Positions 1 to 7,056 of a stretch of DNA of 44,798 nucleotides are shown here, in pieces. The position numbers and the translations under genes were made by a program. How positions within the stretch are numbered: the stretch's first letter is position 1; every line of letters starts with the position of its first letter. The stretch lies in the NCBI GenBank assembly GCA_041580375.1, contig JBFGDZ010000004.1, positions 1 to 44,798 of the forward strand, given 5' to 3'. Origin of the DNA: JAPUIN01 sp041580375. GTDB taxonomy: Bacteria; Acidobacteriota; Polarisedimenticolia; Gp22-AA2. The notes under the pieces were generated by a model. It had not been told where the DNA came from. It made no database searches and saw only the letters and a program-made list of their open reading frames with translations.

Positions 1-209
1 CGCTGGGCGAGCGCCTGGAAGCGGATCTTCACGCCCTGCAGTCGATCGAAGGCCAGATCCGTCTGGCGGGGCGCGAACTGGAGACCGGCAACGTCGAGGG
101 AAGCTCCGTGCTGATGCGCCGGGTCGCGGGTGAGATCCAGACGCTCAGGGAGCGCAAGCGCAATCTTCTGAGAGCGGCCGGTGATCGCCCTCCGGAGGAG
201 AAAATCTAA
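1..209 (+). CDS. C-terminal end of an unknown, probably coiled-coil protein (5' partial)
   Basis: An open frame enters from the left edge (codons in phase from base 3) and ends at TAA 207-209, giving the last 68 residues of a protein. The segment is rich in Glu, Arg, Leu and Gln with heptad-like spacing and no Cys or Gly/Pro breaks until the tail, so it is probably an alpha-helical or coiled-coil end. It ends in a charged tail, PPEEKI. I do not recognise a family. The codon usage is GC-rich and coding-like. A sigma70-like promoter begins at its stop codon, so the following cold-shock gene is probably transcribed separately. Confidence 0.6.
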   Translation, partial: LGERLEADLHALQSIEGQIRLAGRELETGNVEGSSVLMRRVAGEIQTLRERKRNLLRAAGDRPPEEKI

Positions 210-238
210 TTGACAAGTCGCAAAGTCGGACGTACACT
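210..238 (+). promoter_or_regulatory. Sigma70-type promoter upstream of the cold-shock gene
   Basis: TTGACA (210-215), a 17-base spacer and TACACT (233-238): a perfect -35 and a 4/6 -10 at ideal spacing, starting right at the stop codon of the upstream gene. Transcription would start near 245, giving a leader of about 170 bases before the cold-shock start at 416. Assignment is by consensus only. Confidence 0.6.
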
Positions 239-244
239 CCGGGC

Positions 245-331
245 CGTATTGGGGCAGTCCGGTTAGGAATTCCACATGGTGTGATGGATCGGATTTCCAC
301 AAGAGCGCTGCCGCTTTTGTGGATTTTTTTT
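245..331 (+). ncRNA. Candidate short leader RNA or small RNA ahead of the cold-shock gene
   Basis: The stretch lies between a strong predicted promoter (210-238) and an intrinsic-terminator-shaped hairpin (297-331), so transcription could yield a discrete RNA of about 87 bases. It has no convincing ORF. Two readings are possible: a free small RNA, or a leader in which the hairpin acts as a conditional terminator for the cold-shock gene at 416. A short GGCAG/CTGCC pairing (253-257 with 308-312) would compete with the hairpin but is weak. I do not recognise a known RNA family. Confidence 0.3.
297..331 (+). terminator. Intrinsic terminator or attenuator in the cold-shock leader
   Basis: An 11-bp stem (297-307 with 312-322, one G-U pair) closes a CTGC loop and is followed after one A by eight T residues (324-331). 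This is a textbook rho-independent terminator. It lies inside the predicted cold-shock leader, 85 bases before the start codon, so it may end transcripts from the upstream gene, make a short RNA, or act as a temperature-sensitive attenuator. Confidence 0.65.
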
Positions 332-415
332 GTCCGGGCTGACCACAGGGGGACGCTCGCGGTGGCGTGAGACAATCACCGCGATGGGTACCGAGGAAAG
401 GAGGGGTTCACGGCA

Positions 416-616
416 GTGGCAAGTGGCAAAGTCAAATGGTTCAACAACAGCAAGGGCTACGGCTTCATCCAGCAGGAGGACGGGACGGACATCTTCGTCC
501 ATTTCTCCGCCATCCAGGGTGACGGCTACAAGACACTCGAGGAGGGCCAGACGGTCGAGTTCGAGATCACCCAGGGCCCGAAAGGGCTGCAGGCCGCAAA
601 CGTCTCAAAAGTCTAG
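416..616 (+). CDS. csp: Cold-shock domain protein (CspA family)
   Basis: A 66-residue single-domain OB-fold protein that binds single-stranded RNA/DNA and melts RNA structure. RNP1 is seen as KGYGFI (about residues 13-18) and RNP2 as DIFVHF (about 25-30), with the usual GKVKWFN start. The start is GTG 416, which follows a strong Shine-Dalgarno AAAGGAGG at 397-404, and the length is exactly that of the family. The long leader with a terminator-shaped hairpin fits the known post-transcriptional control of cold-shock genes in other bacteria, although temperature control here is inference. A strong terminator follows at 650-676, so the gene is monocistronic. Confidence 0.95.
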   Translation: MASGKVKWFNNSKGYGFIQQEDGTDIFVHFSAIQGDGYKTLEEGQTVEFEITQGPKGLQAANVSKV

Positions 617-649
617 CCCCTCCCGACCTTTCCGCGGGAGACATGAAGA

Positions 650-676
650 CCCCGGGCCGCCGGCCCGGGGTTTTTT
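650..676 (+). terminator. Rho-independent terminator of the cold-shock gene
   Basis: A perfect 9-bp GC stem (650-658 with 662-670) with loop GCC is followed by six T residues (671-676). It lies 33 bases after the cold-shock stop and just before the TPR lipoprotein gene, so that gene needs its own promoter. Confidence 0.85.
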
Positions 677-705
677 GTGTATCCTGTCGATCCCATGGAC
701 AAGAG

Positions 706-1947
706 ATGTCGTCGCGCGCGGCCGGCCCGGTTCTGATCCTCGTCTCGTTCCTGATCGTCCTGCACGCGGCATGCGGGCCGGAGGATCCCGCCCTTCTTCT
801 CGAGAAGGCCAGGCGGGCGCGCGGCGAGGGAGACCCCGCTCGCGCCGCCGAGATCGCCCGCTCCGGCCTCGGAGATCACCCTAAGGACTTCTCCCTGAAC
901 CTCGAGCTGGCGACCGCGCTGCACGAGGGCGGTCGTCACGGCGATGCGCTGGAACCGATCGCCATCGCCATCGAGGCGGACCCGTCCTCGCTCGACGCCC
1001 GACAGCTCAGGGCCGCCATACTCACGGAGCTTGGAAGGGACGACGAGGCCCTGAGCCTTCTCAGGCGCCTGGTGGCGGCCGGACCCGACCGCCCCGGCGT
1101 GCACCGCCTGATGGGGACGATCCACGCGCGCGCCGGCCGATTCGATCGAGCCGTCAACCAGTTCGAGAAGGAGATCGCCCTCGTCCCCGACGACGCTCCG
1201 ACGCTCACGGACCTCGGAATGTTCTATCTGCGCACGGGCCGTTTCGACGACGCTTCGGACAGGCTCGAGCGCGCCGTGAGAGCAGCCCCCGATCTCCCCC
1301 GCGCCCACCGGTTTCTCGCCGAGGTGCGCTTCAAACAGATGCGCCTCGACGAGGGGCTCGCGGCCCAGGGCCGCGCGCTGGAGCTGGATCCGGGCGATAT
1401 CGGCCTGCTGGTCGATCACGCGCGCGCGCTCTACAATTACGGGCGGGCGCCCGACTCGAGACGCCTGCTGGACGGAGCGCTCGAGCGGGGCCTGCGGGAT
1501 CCGCGCGTGCTCATCGAGGTCGCCCGCCAGGCGGCCGACCGTCTCGATTTCGAGGGGGCCGTCCGCGCGCTCGAGCGCGCGGCTGAGATCGACCCGGGAA
1601 TGGCCGAGCCGCACTTCGAGGCGGGGAAGAATTATCTCAAGCTGGGCAGGATCGAGGAAGCGCGGGCGGCGTTCGAGCGGGCCAACTCGCTCTCCCCGTC
1701 CGACCCCTACCCCTGGTACTACCTCGGCTCCCTCGCCGCGGAGGAAGGGAAGCTCGATGAGGCCTTCCGCTTCTATCGCCGATCGCTCGATCTCGACCCC
1801 TACAACCCGAAGGCGCACTATGCGCTCGGCCGGGTGCTGATGCGCCTCGGCCGGACCCGTGAAGCCGAGGCGGAGCTCGCCCGGCACGCCGAGATTCTCA
1901 GGATCCTGCGGGAGAAGAAGCAGAGTGGCGTGGCGACGATGGACTGA
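706..1947 (+). CDS. TPR-repeat lipoprotein
   Basis: A 413-residue protein with a lipoprotein signal peptide: a hydrophobic stretch of residues 8-19 and lipobox LHAAC with Cys23. The rest is a run of tetratricopeptide repeats, seen as recurring 34-residue units such as 'LGRDDEALSLLRRLVAAGP', 'GRFDRAVNQFEKEIAL', 'GRIEEARAAFERANSLSP' and 'GKLDEAFRFYRRSLDLDP'. TPR superhelices are protein-binding scaffolds, here probably on the periplasmic side of a membrane. I chose ATG 706 because upstream in-frame starts would overlap the terminator and spoil the signal peptide. The next gene starts four bases after the stop, and TPR plus ASPIC/UnbV pairs are common in Acidobacteriota, so the two probably work together. 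Partner and role are unknown. Confidence 0.85.
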   Translation: MSSRAAGPVLILVSFLIVLHAACGPEDPALLLEKARRARGEGDPARAAEIARSGLGDHPKDFSLNLELATALHEGGRHGDALEPIAIAIEADPSSLDARQLRAAILTELGRDDEALSLLRRLVAAGPDRPGVHRLMGTIHARAGRFDRAVNQFEKEIALVPDDAPTLTDLGMFYLRTGRFDDASDRLERAVRAAPDLPRAHRFLAEVRFKQMRLDEGLAAQGRALELDPGDIGLLVDHARALYNYGRAPDSRRLLDGALERGLRDPRVLIEVARQAADRLDFEGAVRALERAAEIDPGMAEPHFEAGKNYLKLGRIEEARAAFERANSLSPSDPYPWYYLGSLAAEEGKLDEAFRFYRRSLDLDPYNPKAHYALGRVLMRLGRTREAEAELARHAEILRILREKKQSGVATMD

Positions 1948-1951
1948 GGCC

Positions 1952-3697
1952 GTGAGCCGATCGGGGTCCGCCTCGCGGCCGCGGCACGGTTCCGCGGCAG
2001 CCGCGGCTCTGCTCGCGCTGGCGTTTCCGGCGGCCGCCGGAGCGGCGGACGCGGCGGCGGACGAACCTGCGCCCGTGCGGTTCGTCAATGCGGCGCGCGA
2101 GGCCGGCCTCGTTCACCGGAATCTGAGCGGCGATCCGGACAAGCGGTACATCAACGAAACGGTCGGCAACGGCGTGTGCCTCGGAGACGTCGACGGCGAC
2201 GGCTGGCTCGACGTCTTCCTTCCCACCGGCTCCCGGCACGGTGCCGCGACGGGGCCCCCCGCGCATCGATCAGCCCTGTACCGCAACCGCAACGGCACCC
2301 GCTTCGAGGACGTCACCGAGACGGCCGGCGTCGGCGCGCCGGGTTACTGGGCGCAGGGCTGCGTCTTCGGTGATTACGATGCGGACGGGGATCTCGATCT
2401 CTTCGTCACGGGGATCGGCCGCTACTACCTCTTCAGGAACGACGGCGGCGGACGCTTCCGGGACGTGACGCGTCAGGCCGGGCTCACGGCTGGCGGCTGG
2501 AGCACGGGCGCGGCGTTCGGCGACTACGACGGGGACGGCTGGATCGACCTGTTCGTGTCCCACTACGTCGATTTCGATCCCGTCCGGGCTCCCCTCCCCG
2601 AGCCCGGAGACGGGGTCAACTGTTTCTACCGGGGCATGCCGGTCATGTGCGGCCCGCGCGGTCTCAAGGCGGACCTGAGCAGGCTGTACCGCAACGGCGG
2701 CGACGGACGTTTCACCGACGTGACCGCCCGGGCCGGGCTGGTGACGGAGCCGTTCGGATACGGGCTCGGAGCCATCTGGACCGATCTCGACGGGGACGGC
2801 GATCTGGACCTCTACGTGGCCAACGACTCCACGCCCAACTACCTGTACCGCAACGACGGGCGGGGGCGGCTCGTCGAGATCGGAACCATCGCGGGGGCGG
2901 CCTACAACGAGGACGGACGGGCCCAGGCCGGCATGGGGATCGACGCCGGGGACTACGACAACGACGGACTGTTCGATCTGTTCGTCACGAACTTCTCCCA
3001 CGATTACTCCACCCTCTACCGCAACGAGGGCGGCCTGATGTTCCTGGACGTGACCCTGACCGCCGGGCTGAGCGCGCCCACGCTGCGCACGCTGGGCTGG
3101 GGAACCGGGTTTCTGGATTACGACCACGACGGCCGCAGGGATCTGTTCATCGCCAACGGCCACGTCTATCCGGGGATCGACGACACCGATCTCGGGACGA
3201 CTTTCAAGCAGCCGAACCAGCTGTTCCGGAACCTGGGCAACGGGCGGTTCCAGGAGACGACGCTCGAGGCCGGGCCGGCCTTCGCGGAGAGGCACAGCGC
3301 GCGCGGAGCCGCGTTCGGGGATCTGGACAACGACGGCGATGTCGACATCGTGGTCAACAACATCGACGAGCCCCCGAGCCTGATCCGCAACGACGGGGGC
3401 AATGCGCGCCCGTGGATCGGGTTTCACCTCATCGGCGCCCCGCCCAACCGGGGCGCGATCGGCGCGCGCGTCACCGTGCGCGCCGGACCGCTCCGGCAGA
3501 TCGGCGAGGTTCGGGCCGGAGCATCCCACATCTCCAGCAACGATCCCCGCCTGCACTTCGGACTGGATGATCGGGGCGCGGCCGACGTGGTGGAGATCCG
3601 CTGGCCCGGCGGGACGGTCCAGACCCTGACCCGCCTGCCGGCGGGCCGCTACCACACGCTGCGGCAGCCGCCCCGCGCCCCTTCGGCCCCGGAGTAA
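1952..3697 (+). CDS. Secreted FG-GAP/VCBS repeat protein with C-terminal ASPIC/UnbV domain
   Basis: About 581 residues. A signal peptide (Ala/Leu core, cut near AGA-AD) is followed by at least seven calcium-binding FG-GAP loops of the form DxDxDGxxDLF (for example DVDGDGWLDVF, DYDADGDLDLF, DLDNDGDVDIV), predicting a beta-propeller. The last 80 or so residues match the ASPIC/UnbV module (GARVTVRAG..., SNDPRLHFGL, IRWPGGTVQTL). Start GTG 1952 lies four bases after the TPR stop; an alternative in-frame GTG at 1925 overlaps that gene. The family is extracellular and probably adhesive or structural, but its function is not established. Pairing with the TPR lipoprotein suggests an exported complex (inference). 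Confidence 0.88.
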   Translation: MSRSGSASRPRHGSAAAAALLALAFPAAAGAADAAADEPAPVRFVNAAREAGLVHRNLSGDPDKRYINETVGNGVCLGDVDGDGWLDVFLPTGSRHGAATGPPAHRSALYRNRNGTRFEDVTETAGVGAPGYWAQGCVFGDYDADGDLDLFVTGIGRYYLFRNDGGGRFRDVTRQAGLTAGGWSTGAAFGDYDGDGWIDLFVSHYVDFDPVRAPLPEPGDGVNCFYRGMPVMCGPRGLKADLSRLYRNGGDGRFTDVTARAGLVTEPFGYGLGAIWTDLDGDGDLDLYVANDSTPNYLYRNDGRGRLVEIGTIAGAAYNEDGRAQAGMGIDAGDYDNDGLFDLFVTNFSHDYSTLYRNEGGLMFLDVTLTAGLSAPTLRTLGWGTGFLDYDHDGRRDLFIANGHVYPGIDDTDLGTTFKQPNQLFRNLGNGRFQETTLEAGPAFAERHSARGAAFGDLDNDGDVDIVVNNIDEPPSLIRNDGGNARPWIGFHLIGAPPNRGAIGARVTVRAGPLRQIGEVRAGASHISSNDPRLHFGLDDRGAADVVEIRWPGGTVQTLTRLPAGRYHTLRQPPRAPSAPE

Positions 3698-3739
3698 TCC
3701 GGCCGGCGGCGCGGCCGGGGCCTCCTGGCCGACGGCCGA

Positions 3740-4330
3740 TCAGGGGGACGGGCGGTCGCGGACCTCGGGGGGAGGGGGCTCCTCGGAGGCGGGCGGCGAC
3801 ACAGGCGGCGCCATCTGCGTCGCCCTCAGCGTCGGCGGAGGGATCTTCACCGGTCCGTCGGGATTCCTGACATCGGGGTGCAGGGCGAAGTAGTGGTCGA
3901 TCACCCACTTCGGAACGTATGCCCGATCCTTGTTGTCCTTCGAGTGCGGGATCTTGGTCTCGAACTTCCCGTCTCCGTCCGTGTCCATGAGGCTGTACTC
4001 GAACGGAGGCTTCCCGTCCGTGTCGATCTCCACGCCGAAGATCCTTCCCTCGATCTCGTACGTCCGGAAGTAGGTGCCGTCCCACTTGCGATAACCCTTG
4101 AGGATGGTCTCCTTGCCGGGGATCTCGCGGGTGCGATCCGAGACCCGGATGATCTCCTTGGCGGAGGTGACGATATTGGGGAATTTCCAGCCTTCCGGGT
4201 TGATCAGGATCTCGGCCCGGACCGGTCGGGCGAGCACGGCGGCCAGCCCGGCCGCGGCGAACACGGCGAGGCGCCGGGCGGGCCGTCCGGCGCGGGGGCG
4301 CGGACCCGAAGACGGTTTCGAAATGCTCAT
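3740..4330 (-). CDS. Small secreted protein with an EF-hand-like loop, function unknown
   Basis: A 196-residue protein read leftwards from ATG 4330. It has a basic start, a hydrophobic Ala/Leu core and a cleavage site near PVRA-EILI (about residue 40), so it is exported. The mature part contains one calcium-loop-like motif, MDTDGDGKFETKI, and ends in a Pro/Glu-rich tail (PPVSPPASEEPPPPEV). I do not recognise the family. A longer in-frame reading to 4867 is an overlap with the neighbouring LOG gene and is not credible. It lies 41 bases downstream of the LOG-like gene on the same strand and may be cotranscribed. It converges with the FG-GAP gene. Confidence 0.65.
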   Translation of the reverse strand: MSISKPSSGPRPRAGRPARRLAVFAAAGLAAVLARPVRAEILINPEGWKFPNIVTSAKEIIRVSDRTREIPGKETILKGYRKWDGTYFRTYEIEGRIFGVEIDTDGKPPFEYSLMDTDGDGKFETKIPHSKDNKDRAYVPKWVIDHYFALHPDVRNPDGPVKIPPPTLRATQMAPPVSPPASEEPPPPEVRDRPSP

Positions 4331-4371
4331 GTCGGCATCATCATTATAGCCGGGGCGTGGCGGCCCGGCGA

Positions 4372-5001
4372 TCAGCCCTCCTCCTGGCCGTCGGGATCGC
4401 TGTTCGCCAGGATCGTCTTGTAGTAGGGCAGCAGCTTCTCCCGATAGACGGCGATCAGCCGGTCCAACAGGCCCTCCGGATCGCGGTCGTAGACGATCTG
4501 CGCTCCGGTCTCCTTCTGGATCAGCCCCACGATGACGTCCATCTTGTCGGAGATCCCGCCCGTCCCCTGCAGCACGCCGATCACCTTGCCCTCGTCGTAG
4601 GCGATGGCGAACTCCCCCAGAGTGCCGGACCGCCCCCCCATGAAGATGACCAGGTCGCAGGTCCGGATGTTCTCGATCTCGCGGCCCATGAGGCCGCTCC
4701 CGGTATAGACCAGGACGTCGTAACCGGCATAGGGCGCCTTGTACTTCAGGGCGTGCTCCTCGAAATTCAGGGCCGGCGAGATGCCGATGACGATCCCGTT
4801 CTCCGATTTCGCGCCCCGGACAGCCTGGTGCGGAAGCCCCGGACACGCGCCGGTCACCAGGACGCACTCGCGTTGCGCGATCGCCCGTCCCATCGCGTAG
4901 GCCTTCTCAAGCGCCGGACGCCCGAGATCGCCGCCCGCGGATCCCATGATGCCCACGGCGATGCTCGGCCTGCTGCGTTCGGTGACCTCGTTCCGCGTCA
5001 T
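4372..5001 (-). CDS. LOG/SLOG-fold nucleotide-binding protein (TIGR00725-like)
   Basis: A 209-residue Rossmann-like protein. Visible are an early glycine-rich strand (VGIMGSAGG, residues 16-24), VTGACPGLP (49-57) and the signature GGRSGTLGEFA (122-132), which corresponds to the PGGxGTxxE motif of LOG-type phosphoribohydrolases. LOG enzymes release cytokinin-type bases from nucleotides, and bacterial relatives bind nucleotides or nucleotide-derived signals. The motif differs from canonical LOG (GGRSGTLGE rather than PGGxGTxxE), so the substrate cannot be assigned. ATG 5001 has a good Shine-Dalgarno (GGAGGAG). The gene is divergent from the cytochrome gene. Confidence 0.75.
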   Translation of the reverse strand: MTRNEVTERSRPSIAVGIMGSAGGDLGRPALEKAYAMGRAIAQRECVLVTGACPGLPHQAVRGAKSENGIVIGISPALNFEEHALKYKAPYAGYDVLVYTGSGLMGREIENIRTCDLVIFMGGRSGTLGEFAIAYDEGKVIGVLQGTGGISDKMDVIVGLIQKETGAQIVYDRDPEGLLDRLIAVYREKLLPYYKTILANSDPDGQEEG

Positions 5002-5073
5002 GATCGTCTCCTCCGCCGATGTCAGGCGAGTCTACCATCACGGCGCGGCTGCGTCGCGCGGACGGCCGTCGAT

Positions 5074-5102
5074 TTGACCGGTCGAGTCCGAGACCCTATA
5101 CT
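5074..5102 (+). promoter_or_regulatory. Sigma70-type promoter for the thioredoxin-cytochrome gene
   Basis: TTGACC (5074-5079), a 17-base spacer and TATACT (5097-5102): 5/6 matches in each hexamer. The predicted start is near 5109, about 24 bases before ATG 5133. The position supports the downstream start and excludes the longer upstream reading from 5019. Confidence 0.65.
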
Positions 5103-5132
5103 GCGCCTTCCCGTGCGCGCACGTCACGCAAC

Positions 5133-7034
5133 ATGAGCCGCGATCGCTTCCATCGCACCGCCCTGCTGGCGGCGGTCCCGCTTCTCGTGGGACTCTCCTG
5201 TGCGGATCCACCCCCTCCGGGTCTCGCGCCGGATGAGGGCAGGAACCATCCCACGGTCGGAACCCCCGCGCCCGATTTCGTCGCCCAGGATCCGTCCGGC
5301 GCCTGGCTCCCCCTGGGCAACCTCAGGGCCAAGCCGGTGGCGCTCCTCTTCTTCAGGTCCGGCGCTCCGCTGGCGCTGGATCTCGCTCGCGAGATGAGCC
5401 GCATGCGCGACGATCCGCGATTCGGCGGCATCGTCTTTCTGGGGATCACGAGCGGCGGCCTGGAGGCCGCGAAGGCCTACCGCGAAAGCAACCGTCTCTC
5501 CCTCGCGATCCTGCGCGATCCGGGATCGATCACGCGCGCCTACGGGGTCGGCAATCTCCCGACCATCGTGCTGCTGGATCGGGAGCACATCGTGCGGTTC
5601 CGGCTGGACGGCTACGTCGGCCGCTCGTTCCGTCCGAAGCTCCAGGAAACCGTCGCGGCGCTTCTCGAGCTTCCGGGCATGGGGCGCGGCGAGGGCCGGA
5701 CGCTCGATCTGGCCTACGCCGAAAACCCCCGGGCGCCCCTGTTCGAGGCGAAGGACCTCGACGGACGGCCCGTCGACCTCTCGGCGCTGCGGGGGCGGGT
5801 CGTCGTCGTCAACTTCTTCGATCAGGAGTGCCCCCACTGCCTGAAGGACATTCCCGCCCTGGTGCCCGTCCTGCGCGAATTCCGGGCCCGGGGCGTCCGG
5901 GCCGTCGGGATCACGTCGAGGGACGTCGGTGGGCGCCTGCGCGACTTCGTCCGGGAGCAGGGGATCGATTACCCGGTGATCCTGGACTCGGGACGCTCGA
6001 TCTTCAAGAAATACGAATCGACGCGAACGCCGGAGACCTACATCATCGATCGGGAGGGCTTCATCCGGTTCCGCGAGCAGGGTGATCGTCCCGACCGCGA
6101 GGGTCTCATGCGGCTGCAGCTGGAGATCGCCCTGGGCGAGCGGATGCCCGCGGAGATCGCGGCCGCCCTCCCGGCGGGACGGTTCACCGGAGACGGCGTC
6201 TGCCGCTCCTGTCACGCGCGGGAGTACCGCGACTGGCTCATGACGCCGCACAGCATCGCGTGGGAGAGCCTCCAGAAGGGCGAGAAGTGGCGCGATCCCG
6301 AGTGCGTCCCCTGCCACGTCACCGGCCCCGGCCGGGAGGGCGGCTTCGAGAGCCCTGAAGCGACCCCCCACATGCAGGACGTCCAGTGCGAGGTGTGCCA
6401 CGGTCCGGGGGGCGGGCACCCCGCGGGAGCCGCCCTCGACGTGCAGGCCATGTCGGAATCATGCGCCGCGTGTCACAGCGGGAAGTTCGTTCTCAATTTC
6501 GATCTCGACGAGGCGCTCGCGCTCGTGTCCCACCAGGATCACCCCGATCTGGACCGCCTGTTCCAGTACAGCGATCTGCAGAAAAAGCGGCTCGAGCAGG
6601 TCAACCGGAGGCGGCTGGACCGGTTCCGCCCGGGCGTGGCGCATGTCGGGGCCGACGCCTGCCGCGATTGTCACCGCCCCCAGTACGACCAGTGGGTCCG
6701 CTCGCCCCACGCGACCGCCTTCGCGCGGTTGCTGAAGGTCAATCGCAGCGCCGACCCGGAATGCGTCCCGTGCCACGTGACCGGGGCCGGCCTGGAGGGG
6801 GGCTTCGGCCACGCGGAGGCGAAGGCGGTGATGACCAACGTCCAGTGCGAGGTCTGTCACGGCCCCGGGGCCGATCATGTCGGGGCGCCGGCGGAATTGA
6901 AGAAGGCCACGATCTACGGCATCACCAACCAGTGCTCGTTCTGCATCATCCAGGGCGTGTGCGCCACCTGTCACGACCCGGCGAACGATCCGGACTTCGA
7001 TATCGAGGCGGCCCTGCCGCGCGTGAGCCACTGA
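5133..7034 (+). CDS. Lipoprotein fusing two thioredoxin-like domains to an octahaem cytochrome c
   Basis: A 633-residue exported redox protein. The signal peptide ends in lipobox VGLSC (Cys23). The first AhpC/TSA-TlpA-like domain (about 35-190) has no redox cysteines: its active-site loop reads FFRSGAPLAL. The second (about 195-340) carries the CPHC motif (Cys233, Cys236). The C-terminal third contains eight CxxCH haem sites at residues 357, 391, 419, 444, 510, 544, 572 and 610, resembling cytochrome c554-type modules (PF13435). The first three sites of each half have identical spacing (34 and 28 residues), so the octahaem part is an internal duplication. It probably shuttles electrons between thiols and multihaem wires outside the inner membrane (inference). 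A promoter lies at 5074-5102. Reading from 5019 would remove the signal peptide. Confidence 0.88.
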   Translation: MSRDRFHRTALLAAVPLLVGLSCADPPPPGLAPDEGRNHPTVGTPAPDFVAQDPSGAWLPLGNLRAKPVALLFFRSGAPLALDLAREMSRMRDDPRFGGIVFLGITSGGLEAAKAYRESNRLSLAILRDPGSITRAYGVGNLPTIVLLDREHIVRFRLDGYVGRSFRPKLQETVAALLELPGMGRGEGRTLDLAYAENPRAPLFEAKDLDGRPVDLSALRGRVVVVNFFDQECPHCLKDIPALVPVLREFRARGVRAVGITSRDVGGRLRDFVREQGIDYPVILDSGRSIFKKYESTRTPETYIIDREGFIRFREQGDRPDREGLMRLQLEIALGERMPAEIAAALPAGRFTGDGVCRSCHAREYRDWLMTPHSIAWESLQKGEKWRDPECVPCHVTGPGREGGFESPEATPHMQDVQCEVCHGPGGGHPAGAALDVQAMSESCAACHSGKFVLNFDLDEALALVSHQDHPDLDRLFQYSDLQKKRLEQVNRRRLDRFRPGVAHVGADACRDCHRPQYDQWVRSPHATAFARLLKVNRSADPECVPCHVTGAGLEGGFGHAEAKAVMTNVQCEVCHGPGADHVGAPAELKKATIYGITNQCSFCIIQGVCATCHDPANDPDFDIEAALPRVSH

Positions 7035-7056
7035 ACGCTCACGGGAGGTGATCCCC

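Noticed and set aside
2270..3655. Long open frame of 461 codons antisense to the FG-GAP gene
   Set aside because: It is a GC-rich shadow of a gene with strong FG-GAP and ASPIC motifs; its own sequence has no domains and no ribosome site.
3698..3739. GC-rich palindromes between the convergent FG-GAP and secreted-protein genes
   Set aside because: They lack a T-tract on either strand, and such palindromes are expected by chance at this GC content.
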